Shown piece by piece: positions 26,595-35,010 of a DNA stretch of 60,375 nt. Every line of letters starts with the position of its first letter. The first letter of the stretch is position 1. Position numbers and translations under genes: made by a program. The notes under the pieces were generated by a model that saw nothing but the letters and a program-made list of their open reading frames with translations, was not told the origin of the DNA and did not search any database. Origin of the DNA: Leptospira sp. Its GTDB lineage: Bacteria > Spirochaetota > Leptospiria > Leptospirales > Leptospiraceae. Where the stretch lies: NCBI GenBank assembly GCA_027531445.1, contig JAPZRK010000078.1:1-60375 (forward strand). The letters run 5' to 3'.

Positions 26595-26610
26595 TGCAAG
26601 ATTTATACCA
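26595..26610 (-). promoter_or_regulatory. Sigma54 (-24/-12) promoter of glnA
   Basis: On the minus strand the sequence TGGTATAAATCTTGCA has GG and GC separated by exactly 10 nt, the spacing required for RpoN recognition (consensus TGGCAC-N5-TTGCA). Eight or nine of the key positions match. It is placed to give a leader of about 46 nt before the glnA ATG. glnA is a classical sigma54 target, which strengthens the call. The activator binding site was not identified. Confidence 0.7.
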
Positions 26611-26755
26611 TTCAGCGCTTCCCTTATTTTAAGGGATTCGTGAATTTTTTAAGCAGATTGTCTTTAAAAGTAAGTTAAGAATTTCAGCAAATTGAAATAT
26701 TTTTGGTCAATTTGCTTATAAAATAGGTAGATTGTTGAGATTGAGCGGGGAGGAA

Positions 26756-27154
26756 CTATCCCTCGCTTTTGATTTTTAGCAAAAATTCTTTAGTGATTGG
26801 TTTGGAAATGAAACCTTTTACAAACGGGAAGGTCTTTGCGCGTGTCATATCATTCGGATCTACAGAAGAAGAAAGAATATAAACCACTGTGTCTGGAAAC
26901 TTTGAGAAGTAATCTGATTGGAAGGATTCAAGAAATGCCCAGCCATCCATAACAGGCATATTTAAATCTAAAAAAATGATACTTGGGTGCCCTAAACTTG
27001 GATCATTCTTAGAAACAAGGTCATCATAAAACTCAAGGGCTTCTTTGCCATGTGCCTTCGTAAACACTGTTGAGCAGAACTTCGAGTTCTTGAGAAGGAT
27101 GGATTGGATGCTGAGAGCAGTCGGGTCATCATCTACACAAAGTACGCTATTCAT
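26756..27154 (-). CDS. Single-domain response regulator (CheY-like)
   Basis: A stand-alone receiver domain of 132 residues. The acidic pocket DDD (8-10), phosphoacceptor D63 in FLDLNMPVMDGW, a Ser-rich switch region (YILSSS) and the conserved lysine in FISKPI are all visible. With no output domain it must act by protein-protein contact or phosphotransfer. I use the ATG at 27154; a GTG three codons upstream is the alternative. It lies upstream of the glnA promoter region, 217 nt away on the same strand, and no kinase is immediately adjacent in its transcript. Confidence 0.9.
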   Translation of the reverse strand: MNSVLCVDDDPTALSIQSILLKNSKFCSTVFTKAHGKEALEFYDDLVSKNDPSLGHPSIIFLDLNMPVMDGWAFLESFQSDYFSKFPDTVVYILSSSVDPNDMTRAKTFPFVKGFISKPITKEFLLKIKSEG

Positions 27155-27227
27155 TAAGTCCACACTAATAAATGACGTAAAAGTATAAAATTTATTTCAT
27201 AAAGTTTCATTTTTTTTAATAAAGTCT

Positions 27228-27959
27228 TTATTTGTCAGCAAAATCTAACGCGGGTTTGTCTGCATCTGGGTATTTTGCAAGATAATCTGCTACTATCTTC
27301 TGTTTTCCATTTAATCGAAGTAGGTGGTTTTCAATGATATGTCCAAAATCTAGCTTTCCCGTCACAATTTCGTACCTTTCAGTTTCAATCGTGCCAAGAT
27401 CGAGATCAATCGGTATTTCATTGGCTTTATCGGCATACTCTTGGGCTTTTTGCCAATAAGGAATGGCTTCTTTATAAAAGCCCTCGGCAATTCCAAAAGA
27501 ATTTTTTAATTCATGGGCAAAGTCAAGATTGTAAAAGTAAACATGCCTTTTATCAAACTTGGAAGCAATGCGCATATAAGAACGCATGATACCTAAATTG
27601 ATATGCATAAACATGAGATTCCGATATTTATAGTAGCCATCTTCTGTTTTTACTTCACATAATGCATGTTTTGGATTACGAAACCGTTTGGTTAAAGCTA
27701 TCTTTAAAAAATAGATATTTTTCCGTAATTCATTCTCATTATAATGTTGTTTGAGATTGTAGAGTTCGTAATAGTCTTCTACAAATTTTGGATCCCATTT
27801 GTGAAGTTTGTAGGGAACCCAGTCTGAAAATTTGGTATACGGACCATTTTTTTCATATTCATAGTTATAATCAATATCCGTTTCCCACGCTGAAAGCGGA
27901 TGGATGAATAGTGCAAAACAGGTCATTATACCGTAGATTGTAAGCGAAAAAAGTCTCAC
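27228..27959 (-). CDS. Hypothetical exported protein
   Basis: An unknown protein of about 243 residues. From the GTG at 27959 it has a signal-peptide-like N terminus (RLFSLTIYGIMTCFALFIHP, cleavage near LSA-WE). The mature region is rich in Tyr, Lys and Asp, with helical tetratricopeptide-like character in the middle (EAIPYWQKAQEYADKANEIP). The frame is open up to a GTG at 28037 inside the response regulator gene, and no ribosome site clearly decides the start. It follows the two-component genes on the same strand, which may make it part of that operon. No function can be named. Confidence 0.65.
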   Translation of the reverse strand: MRLFSLTIYGIMTCFALFIHPLSAWETDIDYNYEYEKNGPYTKFSDWVPYKLHKWDPKFVEDYYELYNLKQHYNENELRKNIYFLKIALTKRFRNPKHALCEVKTEDGYYKYRNLMFMHINLGIMRSYMRIASKFDKRHVYFYNLDFAHELKNSFGIAEGFYKEAIPYWQKAQEYADKANEIPIDLDLGTIETERYEIVTGKLDFGHIIENHLLRLNGKQKIVADYLAKYPDADKPALDFADK

Positions 27960-28009
27960 ATAGATTCTATCGGAAAAAATCGGAATTTCATTGAGGGGGA
28001 TTTGAAGAT

Positions 28010-28690
28010 CTACATGGCCTCGATTGGACCGATCCACTGGTAGCCAACACCGCGAACATTGCGGATGGAACTCTCTCCTAAGTGCTCCCTGAGTCTCACA
28101 ATGGCATTGTCGATCGTTCTTTGGGTTGGAAAGGAATCCTCTCCGACGATGTGATCCAGAATCTCATCGCGACTATATACGTGGTCTGGTTGAGATAGGA
28201 GAAGCTCAAGCAAGGCACAATCTCTTTTGGAAAGAAAAATGTCCTCGCCTGTTGGTGTTCGCAAAGAATACGAATCCAAATGGATTTCGATTTCTCCACA
28301 TCGCCAATCCTTGCCAAATGTTTGCATCGATCGTTGGATGACTAGTTCCAGACGAATCAATAGTTCTTTGAGGTGAAATGGTTTGGGAATGAACTCATGC
28401 GCACCCAGTTCAAATCCTTTCAAACGTTCTTGTGCACCTGCCTGTGCCGTTAAAAATAAAAATGGAGTATTGGGGGACTTTTCTTTTATGAATTCGGCGA
28501 CTGAAAACCCTGTGCCATCGGGTAGTCTGAGGTCAAGTATCACCAAATTCGGTTTATGCGTAACAAATGCCAACTTTGCGTCTTGAACAGTTTTAGAGAG
28601 TAGAACCTTGTAATTTTCTTTGAGTAGTCTCTCCTTTAGAGTCTCACCCAAACTTTCGTCATCTTCTACAATTAAAAGAAATGGTTTCAT
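28010..28690 (-). CDS. OmpR-family response regulator
   Basis: A 226-residue two-domain regulator. The receiver domain (1-120) has acidic pair E9-D10-D11, phosphoacceptor D53 in LVILDLRLPDGTGF and lysine in IPKPF. The C-terminal winged-helix DNA-binding domain (about 125-220) shows SKRDCALLELLLSQPDHVYSR and the recognition-helix region TQRTIDNAIVRLREHLG with VRGVGYQW. Its start overlaps the upstream histidine kinase gene's stop by 4 nt, so the pair is translationally coupled. Target genes are unknown; the nearby exported protein may be one. Confidence 0.94.
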   Translation of the reverse strand: MKPFLLIVEDDESLGETLKERLLKENYKVLLSKTVQDAKLAFVTHKPNLVILDLRLPDGTGFSVAEFIKEKSPNTPFLFLTAQAGAQERLKGFELGAHEFIPKPFHLKELLIRLELVIQRSMQTFGKDWRCGEIEIHLDSYSLRTPTGEDIFLSKRDCALLELLLSQPDHVYSRDEILDHIVGEDSFPTQRTIDNAIVRLREHLGESSIRNVRGVGYQWIGPIEAM

Positions 28691-29577
28691 ATCGTTTTTA
28701 AGCGGAGAATTGCGGTGAAACCAGGATTTCTTTTGATTACCCGAAAGTTTCCTTTCATTTTCTCCATTAATTTTTTTGATATATACAGTCCTATGCCAGT
28801 TCCGCTTGTATTGGTATGCCTTGTGAAAGGCGTTGCAATCTCACTCCACTCACCAAAAAATCCCAAACCATTGTCCGTAACTGTAATTTCTGCATATCGA
28901 GAATGTATGATGGAGAGAAAAACCGTTATTTCCGTTGCTTGCCCATGTCTGACGGAATTTTCAAAAAGATTTTTGAGTATAGACTCTAATGCCCGTTTAT
29001 CACCCGATAGTTGCAGTTGTTCGTTTTGTACGTCAGAATGAATTTTTAAAATGGGAAAATCCTCTGATAGATTGTAAAATAAATCCTGAAATTTGAAACT
29101 TTCTATAAATAATTTTTCTCCTTGCATGAGACTGGCCAAATAAAATGCTTTTTCCATTCTTGATTCGATCCTTTTGTTCTCTTTTAGGATCTTTTTGAAT
29201 TTTTCGGTGATTGGCAGATTGGGATTGTCTTCTATAAGACCTTCGACCTGGAGTTGGAGACTTGCAAGCGGTGTCTTCATCTCATGTGTAACCGTACTAA
29301 AAAAATCAGTGATGAGTAGTGCTCTTTTGTAATCTCGATAAGAAAAGGTAGCGAGTGTTACTCCCCCAACGGCTAACATAAACAGAAAAAAGCTACCTTC
29401 CAGTTTTAACATTCTGTCAACACGTTGCAGTTCTTCGTGACTATCCCGCGTCGTAGAAATTTCGGCGATAGTTTTGGCTTGTCTGAGCCCCAAAATCCAC
29501 CACCACACCCCAAGTGAAAGGGTTAGAATTAGCCAAGAAACGGCAAATAGCATTCTAAATTTAGCGGAACCTCTCAA
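28687..29577 (-). CDS. Sensor histidine kinase
   Basis: A membrane sensor of 296 residues. Two transmembrane helices (about 9-30 and 62-79) flank only about 30 extracytoplasmic residues, so there is almost no external sensing domain. The phosphoacceptor is H98 in THEMKTPLASL. The ATPase domain has N-box ILKNLFENSVRHG, G1 DNGLGFFG and G2 GTGIGLYISKKL. The TTG start at 29577 has GGGAG upstream; an ATG at 29553 is the alternative. It forms an operon with the OmpR-type regulator (4-nt overlap). The short loop suggests sensing within the membrane or through a partner. Confidence 0.93.
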   Translation of the reverse strand: MRGSAKFRMLFAVSWLILTLSLGVWWWILGLRQAKTIAEISTTRDSHEELQRVDRMLKLEGSFFLFMLAVGGVTLATFSYRDYKRALLITDFFSTVTHEMKTPLASLQLQVEGLIEDNPNLPITEKFKKILKENKRIESRMEKAFYLASLMQGEKLFIESFKFQDLFYNLSEDFPILKIHSDVQNEQLQLSGDKRALESILKNLFENSVRHGQATEITVFLSIIHSRYAEITVTDNGLGFFGEWSEIATPFTRHTNTSGTGIGLYISKKLMEKMKGNFRVIKRNPGFTAILRLKTI

Positions 29578-29655
29578 TCGTTTTCACTCCCTATACCAAA
29601 AAGAAGTTGTCATCCTCGAATTGCCAGATTATTTATAAAGCCAAGGAGTAATACA

Positions 29656-30720
29656 TTGAACTTCGACGAAATCTCGAAACAACTAGGAAAAGACGCCGAA
29701 TACCTTTTAGGATTCAACCAACCAAAAATTGCAAAGGAACTTTTGCATGTACCCGGAAATGACTGGGTTGACAGAATTTTCGCTCCAACGGACAGATCCG
29801 TACCTGTTCTCCGCAGCATTCAAAATCTATTAAGTCATGGAAGACTTGGTGGTACAGGATACCTTTCCATCCTACCTGTGGATCAGGGAATTGAACACTC
29901 TGCCGGTGCCTCTTTTGCAAAAAATCCAATTTACTTTGATGGCGAAAATATCATTAAGCTCGCGATTGAGGGTGGTTGCAATGCCGTTGCGACGACATTG
30001 GGTGTGTTAGGATCTGTCTCTAGAAAATATGCACACAAAATTCCATTCATTCTAAAAATCAATCACAATGAATTATTGACATATCCAAACAAAAGCGAAC
30101 AAATATTATTCGGTACTGTGAAACAAGCGTTCGATCAAGGATGTGTTGCGATTGGCGCGACAATTTATTTTGGATCGGATGACTCCGGACGTGAAATCGT
30201 AGAAATTTCCAAAATTTTTGATATGGCACACCAACTTGGTATGGCAACTATCCTTTGGTGTTATGTGAGAAACTCAGCTTTTAAAAAAGATAAAGATTAT
30301 CATGTATCAGCAGACTTAACCGGCCAAGCAAACCATCTCGGTGTAACCATCCAAGCTGACATCATCAAACAAAAACTACCTGAAAATAATGGTGGTTATA
30401 ATGTCTTAAATACAGATTCCACTTACGGTAAAACCGACAAAAGAATATATACCGATTTGACATCTGATCATCCGATCGATCTAACTAGATACCAAGTAGC
30501 AAATTGTTATATGGGACGTGCAGGTTTGATCAATTCAGGTGGCGCATCTGGTGAAAATGATTTACAAGACGCATTAAAGACAGCTGTAATCAACAAACGT
30601 GCAGGTGGCATGGGACTTATTTCAGGAAGAAAGGCTTTCCAAAAGCCAATGAAAGAAGGAGTCGCACTATTGAACGCGATTCAAGATGTCTATCTCTCTA
30701 AAGAAATAACAGTCGCTTAG
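29656..30720 (+). CDS. fbaB: Class I fructose-bisphosphate aldolase (DhnA type)
   Basis: Cleaves fructose-1,6-bisphosphate through a Schiff base in glycolysis and gluconeogenesis. The 354-residue sequence is the archaeal/DhnA class I type: GTGYLSILPVDQGIEHSAGASF, FILKINHNELL carrying a candidate active-site lysine, ATIYFGSDDSGREIVEIS, and GGASGENDLQDAL near the C terminus for phosphate binding. The start is TTG with AAGGAG 8 nt upstream; no ATG fits. It is followed after 6 nt by malQ, so hexose metabolism genes are cotranscribed. Confidence 0.92.
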   Translation: MNFDEISKQLGKDAEYLLGFNQPKIAKELLHVPGNDWVDRIFAPTDRSVPVLRSIQNLLSHGRLGGTGYLSILPVDQGIEHSAGASFAKNPIYFDGENIIKLAIEGGCNAVATTLGVLGSVSRKYAHKIPFILKINHNELLTYPNKSEQILFGTVKQAFDQGCVAIGATIYFGSDDSGREIVEISKIFDMAHQLGMATILWCYVRNSAFKKDKDYHVSADLTGQANHLGVTIQADIIKQKLPENNGGYNVLNTDSTYGKTDKRIYTDLTSDHPIDLTRYQVANCYMGRAGLINSGGASGENDLQDALKTAVINKRAGGMGLISGRKAFQKPMKEGVALLNAIQDVYLSKEITVA

Positions 30721-30726
30721 TTCTTT

Positions 30727-32454
30727 GTGACCTCGCATCCTATTTTAAGGCGCAGAGCAGGGGTAATGATACCCCTGTCTTCCATACTTGGACGAAACTC
30801 ATTTGAGTGTGGAGACATTGCAAGCCTACTGCCCTTGGGAACTTGGGCGGTGGATGCAGGTTTTTCTATCTTACAGATTCTCCCCTTGAATGACACTGGA
30901 ATTGATAACTCTCCTTACAGTGCCATTTCCTCTTTTGCTATAGATCCCATTTATATCTCTCTTTTTTCAATGGGTAGCTCTCTTAAGCCAAGGAAACAAA
31001 CCTTGGTTTCCAATCAGATCAATCACAAACGTATTCGAGAATTGAAATTACAGGAACTACGAAGAATTTACGACTCGGAACCTAGTAAAAATAAAAGCAT
31101 TGCAAAAGATTTTTTATCTAAAAACGCGTGGGCTTATGGCTATGTCGCATTTCGCGTATTATATGATGATTATAAGGGTGCAATATGGACTGAATGGAAA
31201 CCCGAGCATGCAGATTCAAATACAGGTAAGGCATACGTCTTTGCGGAAAGAAGCGATGAAGCCCATTTTTATGCTTTCATTCAATCTGTTGCATTCCTTC
31301 AACTAAAAAAAGCTAAGGAAGATTTGGAAGAGATTGGAGTTTTTTTAAAAGGAGATATGCCTATCTTAACGTCTCGAAATTCATCCGATGTCTGGGAAAA
31401 TACAGAATTTTTTGACCTAAGTTTGCAAGCTGGAGCACCGCCTGACGATTTTTCGGCGGATGGACAGAACTGGGGCTTTCCGGTTTTGAATTGGCCCAAT
31501 TTACGCAAAAACAAATTTCGTTGGTGGAAAGAGAGACTGAGTTATTTAGAAAACTTTTTTCATCTTTATCGTATAGATCATGTTATCGGTATGTATCGAA
31601 TCTGGGCAATTCCAATCCAAGAAACTAAGGCGAGTAAAGGTTGGTTTTCTCCGCAAATTGGAGCATCACGAAAAGACTTTGAAGATTCTGGTTTGAAGCC
31701 CGAACCATTTGTGGAATTGGGTCTTATCTACGAGTTCAAAGAAGATCACTTTATTTTTTTCTGGGATTTTTGGAAAAGTCCAGCATATCAGAGTTTGCCG
31801 GAAGAAACCAAAAGAGTTTTTTTCCCTTTAAGCAATCATAATCTCGCGCTAAACGAAGAAGTTTGGAGAGATTCCGGAGAAGAAATCTTGGATGCGTTGA
31901 ATCAGTTTTCAGCCATGATACCATGTGCAGAAGATTTAGGTGCCGTGCCTGGATTTGTTCGGGATTCATTAAAACAAAGAGAGCTTTTAGGAATTGATGT
32001 CATACGTTGGACCAGGTCATTGGAAGACGGATCCTATATCACTCCCGAAGGTTATCGAAAAACAGCGATCAGTGTTCTTTCGACTCATGATACTTCACTT
32101 GCACTTGAGTGGTGGCAAGGTTTGAGTGGGGCAGAGAAACACTATTCTGAAGAGTTCTTTTTTACAAGGCAGGGCTTACCCGTACCTGCGAATGATGAAG
32201 AAATTGCTCTAGGACTATTACGTTTTGCTTTTTCTGCAAATAGTTTATTTTCAATCCAGATGCTTCAGGATTTACTTTATAAAGCACAGTACGGAATCTC
32301 AAAAAATCCTTCAGAACATCGGATCAATCTCCCAGGCACAAATAACGATACAAATTGGACTTATCGATTTTCCTTTCACATTGAAGATTTGATAGAAGAT
32401 AGAGAGCTTTCTCAAACCCTCCGCAAAATGATTATGGAATCCGAACGCGCGTAA
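30727..32454 (+). CDS. malQ: 4-alpha-glucanotransferase (amylomaltase)
   Basis: Transfers maltosyl or longer glucan segments between alpha-1,4-glucans. GH77 features: GVMIPLSSILGRNSFECGDI at the N terminus, QILPLNDTGIDNSPYSAISSF, RIDHVIGMYRIWAIP with the nucleophile region, AEDLGAVP containing the acid/base Glu, and LSTHDTSLALEWW. The 575 residues are rather long for bacterial MalQ (about 500). The start is GTG, 6 nt after fbaB. No glycogen or maltose uptake genes adjoin it. Confidence 0.93.
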   Translation: MTSHPILRRRAGVMIPLSSILGRNSFECGDIASLLPLGTWAVDAGFSILQILPLNDTGIDNSPYSAISSFAIDPIYISLFSMGSSLKPRKQTLVSNQINHKRIRELKLQELRRIYDSEPSKNKSIAKDFLSKNAWAYGYVAFRVLYDDYKGAIWTEWKPEHADSNTGKAYVFAERSDEAHFYAFIQSVAFLQLKKAKEDLEEIGVFLKGDMPILTSRNSSDVWENTEFFDLSLQAGAPPDDFSADGQNWGFPVLNWPNLRKNKFRWWKERLSYLENFFHLYRIDHVIGMYRIWAIPIQETKASKGWFSPQIGASRKDFEDSGLKPEPFVELGLIYEFKEDHFIFFWDFWKSPAYQSLPEETKRVFFPLSNHNLALNEEVWRDSGEEILDALNQFSAMIPCAEDLGAVPGFVRDSLKQRELLGIDVIRWTRSLEDGSYITPEGYRKTAISVLSTHDTSLALEWWQGLSGAEKHYSEEFFFTRQGLPVPANDEEIALGLLRFAFSANSLFSIQMLQDLLYKAQYGISKNPSEHRINLPGTNNDTNWTYRFSFHIEDLIEDRELSQTLRKMIMESERA

Positions 32455-32534
32455 TTTTTTTCTCCCATAGCAGATTCATACAAGCCAAAATGTCCATCTC
32501 TGTGCTATTCTATTTAAAATAAGAGAGGTTACCT

Positions 32535-33068
32535 ATGAGATTTGCAAAGGAAATGGCATTTTATTCTGCCTACCACCAAGAAAAGAGAAATGTTTGGATT
32601 CATGTTTTAGGAGTGCCCACCATCACTTTCACTCTGTTCTTGGTCTTGAGTCGATTCCAACTTTTTAGCTTTGAAGGGCTTGAAGTTTCTGCATCTGCAA
32701 TCTTCGTCGTAGCGGTGCTTGGTTATTACTTTACCTTAGACTTACTTTTTGCAAGTGTTGCAACACTCTTGTTCGGTGGTCTTTTTTTAGGCGCGGAGTA
32801 TCTAACCGCTAATCTTTCCTCCGAAATGGCATGGACTTGTTTTGGAATTGGTCAGGTAGTTGGATGGGGATCTCAGTTTTATGGACATTTTATTTTTGAA
32901 AAAAGCAGACCAGCACTATTTGATAATCTCTTCCAAGCACTCGTTTCAGCTCCTCTCTTTGTAGTCGCAGATGTATTCTTTGAGTTAGGATATCGAAACG
33001 ATCTCAAACTAGCAGTGGAAAATGAGATGAAATCTAGAGGTGTTTGGAAAGATTTTTCTAAGGCGTAA
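32535..33068 (+). CDS. Mpo1-like (DUF962) membrane protein
   Basis: A 177-residue membrane protein of the DUF962/Mpo1 family. The yeast member is an iron-dependent dioxygenase acting on 2-hydroxy fatty acids. The family motif Y-H14-QEKRN-xx-H23-xxGxP is at the N terminus and the second His motif GHFIFEKSRPALF is at about 115-127. About four hydrophobic helices are visible. GAGAGGTTACCT precedes the ATG. It stands alone between malQ and the convergent AraC gene. The bacterial substrate is not established. Confidence 0.85.
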   Translation: MRFAKEMAFYSAYHQEKRNVWIHVLGVPTITFTLFLVLSRFQLFSFEGLEVSASAIFVVAVLGYYFTLDLLFASVATLLFGGLFLGAEYLTANLSSEMAWTCFGIGQVVGWGSQFYGHFIFEKSRPALFDNLFQALVSAPLFVVADVFFELGYRNDLKLAVENEMKSRGVWKDFSKA

Positions 33069-33093
33069 AGTCTGTTTTTAACAAACTAAGAAC

Positions 33094-33888
33094 TTATGAA
33101 CAAAATTTGACCTTAAACTGTTCATTCGACCCAAGAAACTGAGAAGGAGCAACACCAAACATCTTTTTAAAGGTTTTGCTCAAATGGGACTGGTCAGCAA
33201 AACCTGCCGCATGTGAGGCATCAGTCAGGCTAACACCTGATTGTAATTGCATCGCGGCTATGTGAAGTCGTTTCCAAAGTAGGAACTGACGTAATGGAAT
33301 TCCAAAATTCTCTTTGAACCAGTGCATAAATCGGTCTTCGGAAATTCCGATGGCACCAGCTAGGACCGAGACAGATATATTATCGGGAAGTATCGTTTCG
33401 ATCTCTCCGAGAACTGCTCTCATACGTTCGGTTAAGATGATCGGTTTTTTTTCAGATCCGCCCAAACAGTTGAGAGTTTGGTAGAATAGTTGGACTGCCG
33501 ATGAGCATGTTAAATTTCCATTTATTAGAGATTGAAGAGAAGGTAATACAGAGTTGAATGTTTGAATCGGGAGACGAAGAGGAGCAGATAAATTAAATTG
33601 ATCTTTGAAATGATGATATTCTGAACTTTTCGGATCAAATTGTAGGACGATCATGTCTGAATCATCCGCCAATAAAGTATGCATCGCGTTAGGTGGGATT
33701 AAAATTGCAGAATATTTTTCATCTGAATTCTTTGGAAAATCAGAGTTGAATTTGATATGGAATGGAGCAGAAAGTGAAATGATAAGTGACACTGCATAAT
33801 GTGAGTGCTCTTCAGTCGTGAGTCCATTACAACCAAGAAAAATATGTTCCCCAAAGTAAAATAGACTTCCGCGTAGTACCTTTCGCAA
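33094..33888 (-). CDS. AraC-family transcriptional regulator
   Basis: A 264-residue regulator with an N-terminal cupin-like half (EEHSHYAVSLIISL, ILIPPNAMHTLLADD) and a C-terminal double helix-turn-helix (about 165-255). The latter shows SVSVLAGAIGISEDRFMHWFKENFGIPLRQF and the AraC signature ASHAAGFADQSHLSKTFKKMFGVAPSQFL split by a short insert. The start is a TTG touching the stop codon of the upstream hydrolase gene, which points to translational reinitiation and a shared transcript. The effector is unknown. Confidence 0.9.
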   Translation of the reverse strand: MRKVLRGSLFYFGEHIFLGCNGLTTEEHSHYAVSLIISLSAPFHIKFNSDFPKNSDEKYSAILIPPNAMHTLLADDSDMIVLQFDPKSSEYHHFKDQFNLSAPLRLPIQTFNSVLPSLQSLINGNLTCSSAVQLFYQTLNCLGGSEKKPIILTERMRAVLGEIETILPDNISVSVLAGAIGISEDRFMHWFKENFGIPLRQFLLWKRLHIAAMQLQSGVSLTDASHAAGFADQSHLSKTFKKMFGVAPSQFLGSNEQFKVKFCS

Positions 33889-35010
33889 TTATTGTCTCAG
33901 AACCCAGTTTTCACCGTTTGCGGGACCCGACTTCCGAATGAATAGGCGTTTTTCCACATTGATGCCGAGCAAAACCTGGTAGATGTCAGATAAAATCGGT
34001 CGAGAAGAATAATAACCATGTCCAAGTCCACCCACACCTAATACGGGTGAATCTACTTCGTTCACATTGATGACATCAATATTATCAAATTTAAAACACA
34101 TCCCTGCACGGTACCCACCATTTACTTTTTGAGATGCAACGAGTGCATTGTCTCCTGGTGAGCAGTAGAGTGTTACTCTGTTTGCTACATCTACCAATGC
34201 AGGAGAAATCTTTGCGAACTCTGCTTTATCAAAATCAGGAGCATTCAAAATCAACTGATCAATGATCTTCTTTTTACCATTAGTAGACTCTCGTGCGAGA
34301 GCAGGCAAGACAACTTGGTGACCCATACTATGAACTACCATATGTATCTTTTTTTTCGTTGTTGTTAGTTGGTTTAAAAAACGAGCAAATGGTTCCCGAT
34401 TTAATTTTGCTTCATTGAAATTGCTTTCATAAACTGATTTGATCATCAATTGATTGAGTATACCTGCTTCAGAGCCTGCAGGCCAAGAGTAAACGATGAC
34501 TTCACCTGGAAATTTTAAATCATATTTGATTTGCCCTGCTCTGATAACTGCTTCATCAAAATTTACGTTGAATCCATGTATAAATACTAAAACTTCTTCA
34601 AATGGATGGGCTTTGATTTGATTGAAAAAATCTTCCTCTCTCAAATCATTTTTACCTAACATATGGAAAAAAAGATTTTTGTCCTGAGTATTATTCCAAG
34701 TTATATCTCCAATCGTTCTCTTTGCAGGGACACTAATGAAACACTGTCCGAAATGAGTTTGTACATCAGTTAAAAAACCATAGAAGTTTGAATCACAGCT
34801 TGGGTTTGCGCTGATTTTTTCTCTTCGCGTTGTGATGAAGTTGACTGCCAAGCTTTTTGTCTCATCAAAACTATCCGTTATGCGTTTATTGATTAGCTCT
34901 CCAGGTGTGGGTGAGGAGATACATGCGGAAAAAAATAAACTAAACAAAGTTAGTGCGACTAATTTGTAAGTAAATGGGATATTGAGATGGGAATTAATTC
35001 GAGTGTTCAT
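33889..35010 (-). CDS. DUF900-type alpha/beta hydrolase lipoprotein
   Basis: A 373-residue envelope lipoprotein: a signal sequence ending FFSAC puts the lipidated Cys at 30. The catalytic domain is of the DUF900 alpha/beta-hydrolase kind: VFIHGFNVNFDEAVIRAGQI, VIVYSWPAGSEAG, and the nucleophile elbow VHSMGHQ. The substrate is unknown. It overlaps the upstream M23 peptidase gene by 4 nt and runs directly into the AraC gene, so it forms the middle of a minus-strand operon that includes cell wall genes. Confidence 0.87.
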   Translation of the reverse strand: MNTRINSHLNIPFTYKLVALTLFSLFFSACISSPTPGELINKRITDSFDETKSLAVNFITTRREKISANPSCDSNFYGFLTDVQTHFGQCFISVPAKRTIGDITWNNTQDKNLFFHMLGKNDLREEDFFNQIKAHPFEEVLVFIHGFNVNFDEAVIRAGQIKYDLKFPGEVIVYSWPAGSEAGILNQLMIKSVYESNFNEAKLNREPFARFLNQLTTTKKKIHMVVHSMGHQVVLPALARESTNGKKKIIDQLILNAPDFDKAEFAKISPALVDVANRVTLYCSPGDNALVASQKVNGGYRAGMCFKFDNIDVINVNEVDSPVLGVGGLGHGYYSSRPILSDIYQVLLGINVEKRLFIRKSGPANGENWVLRQ

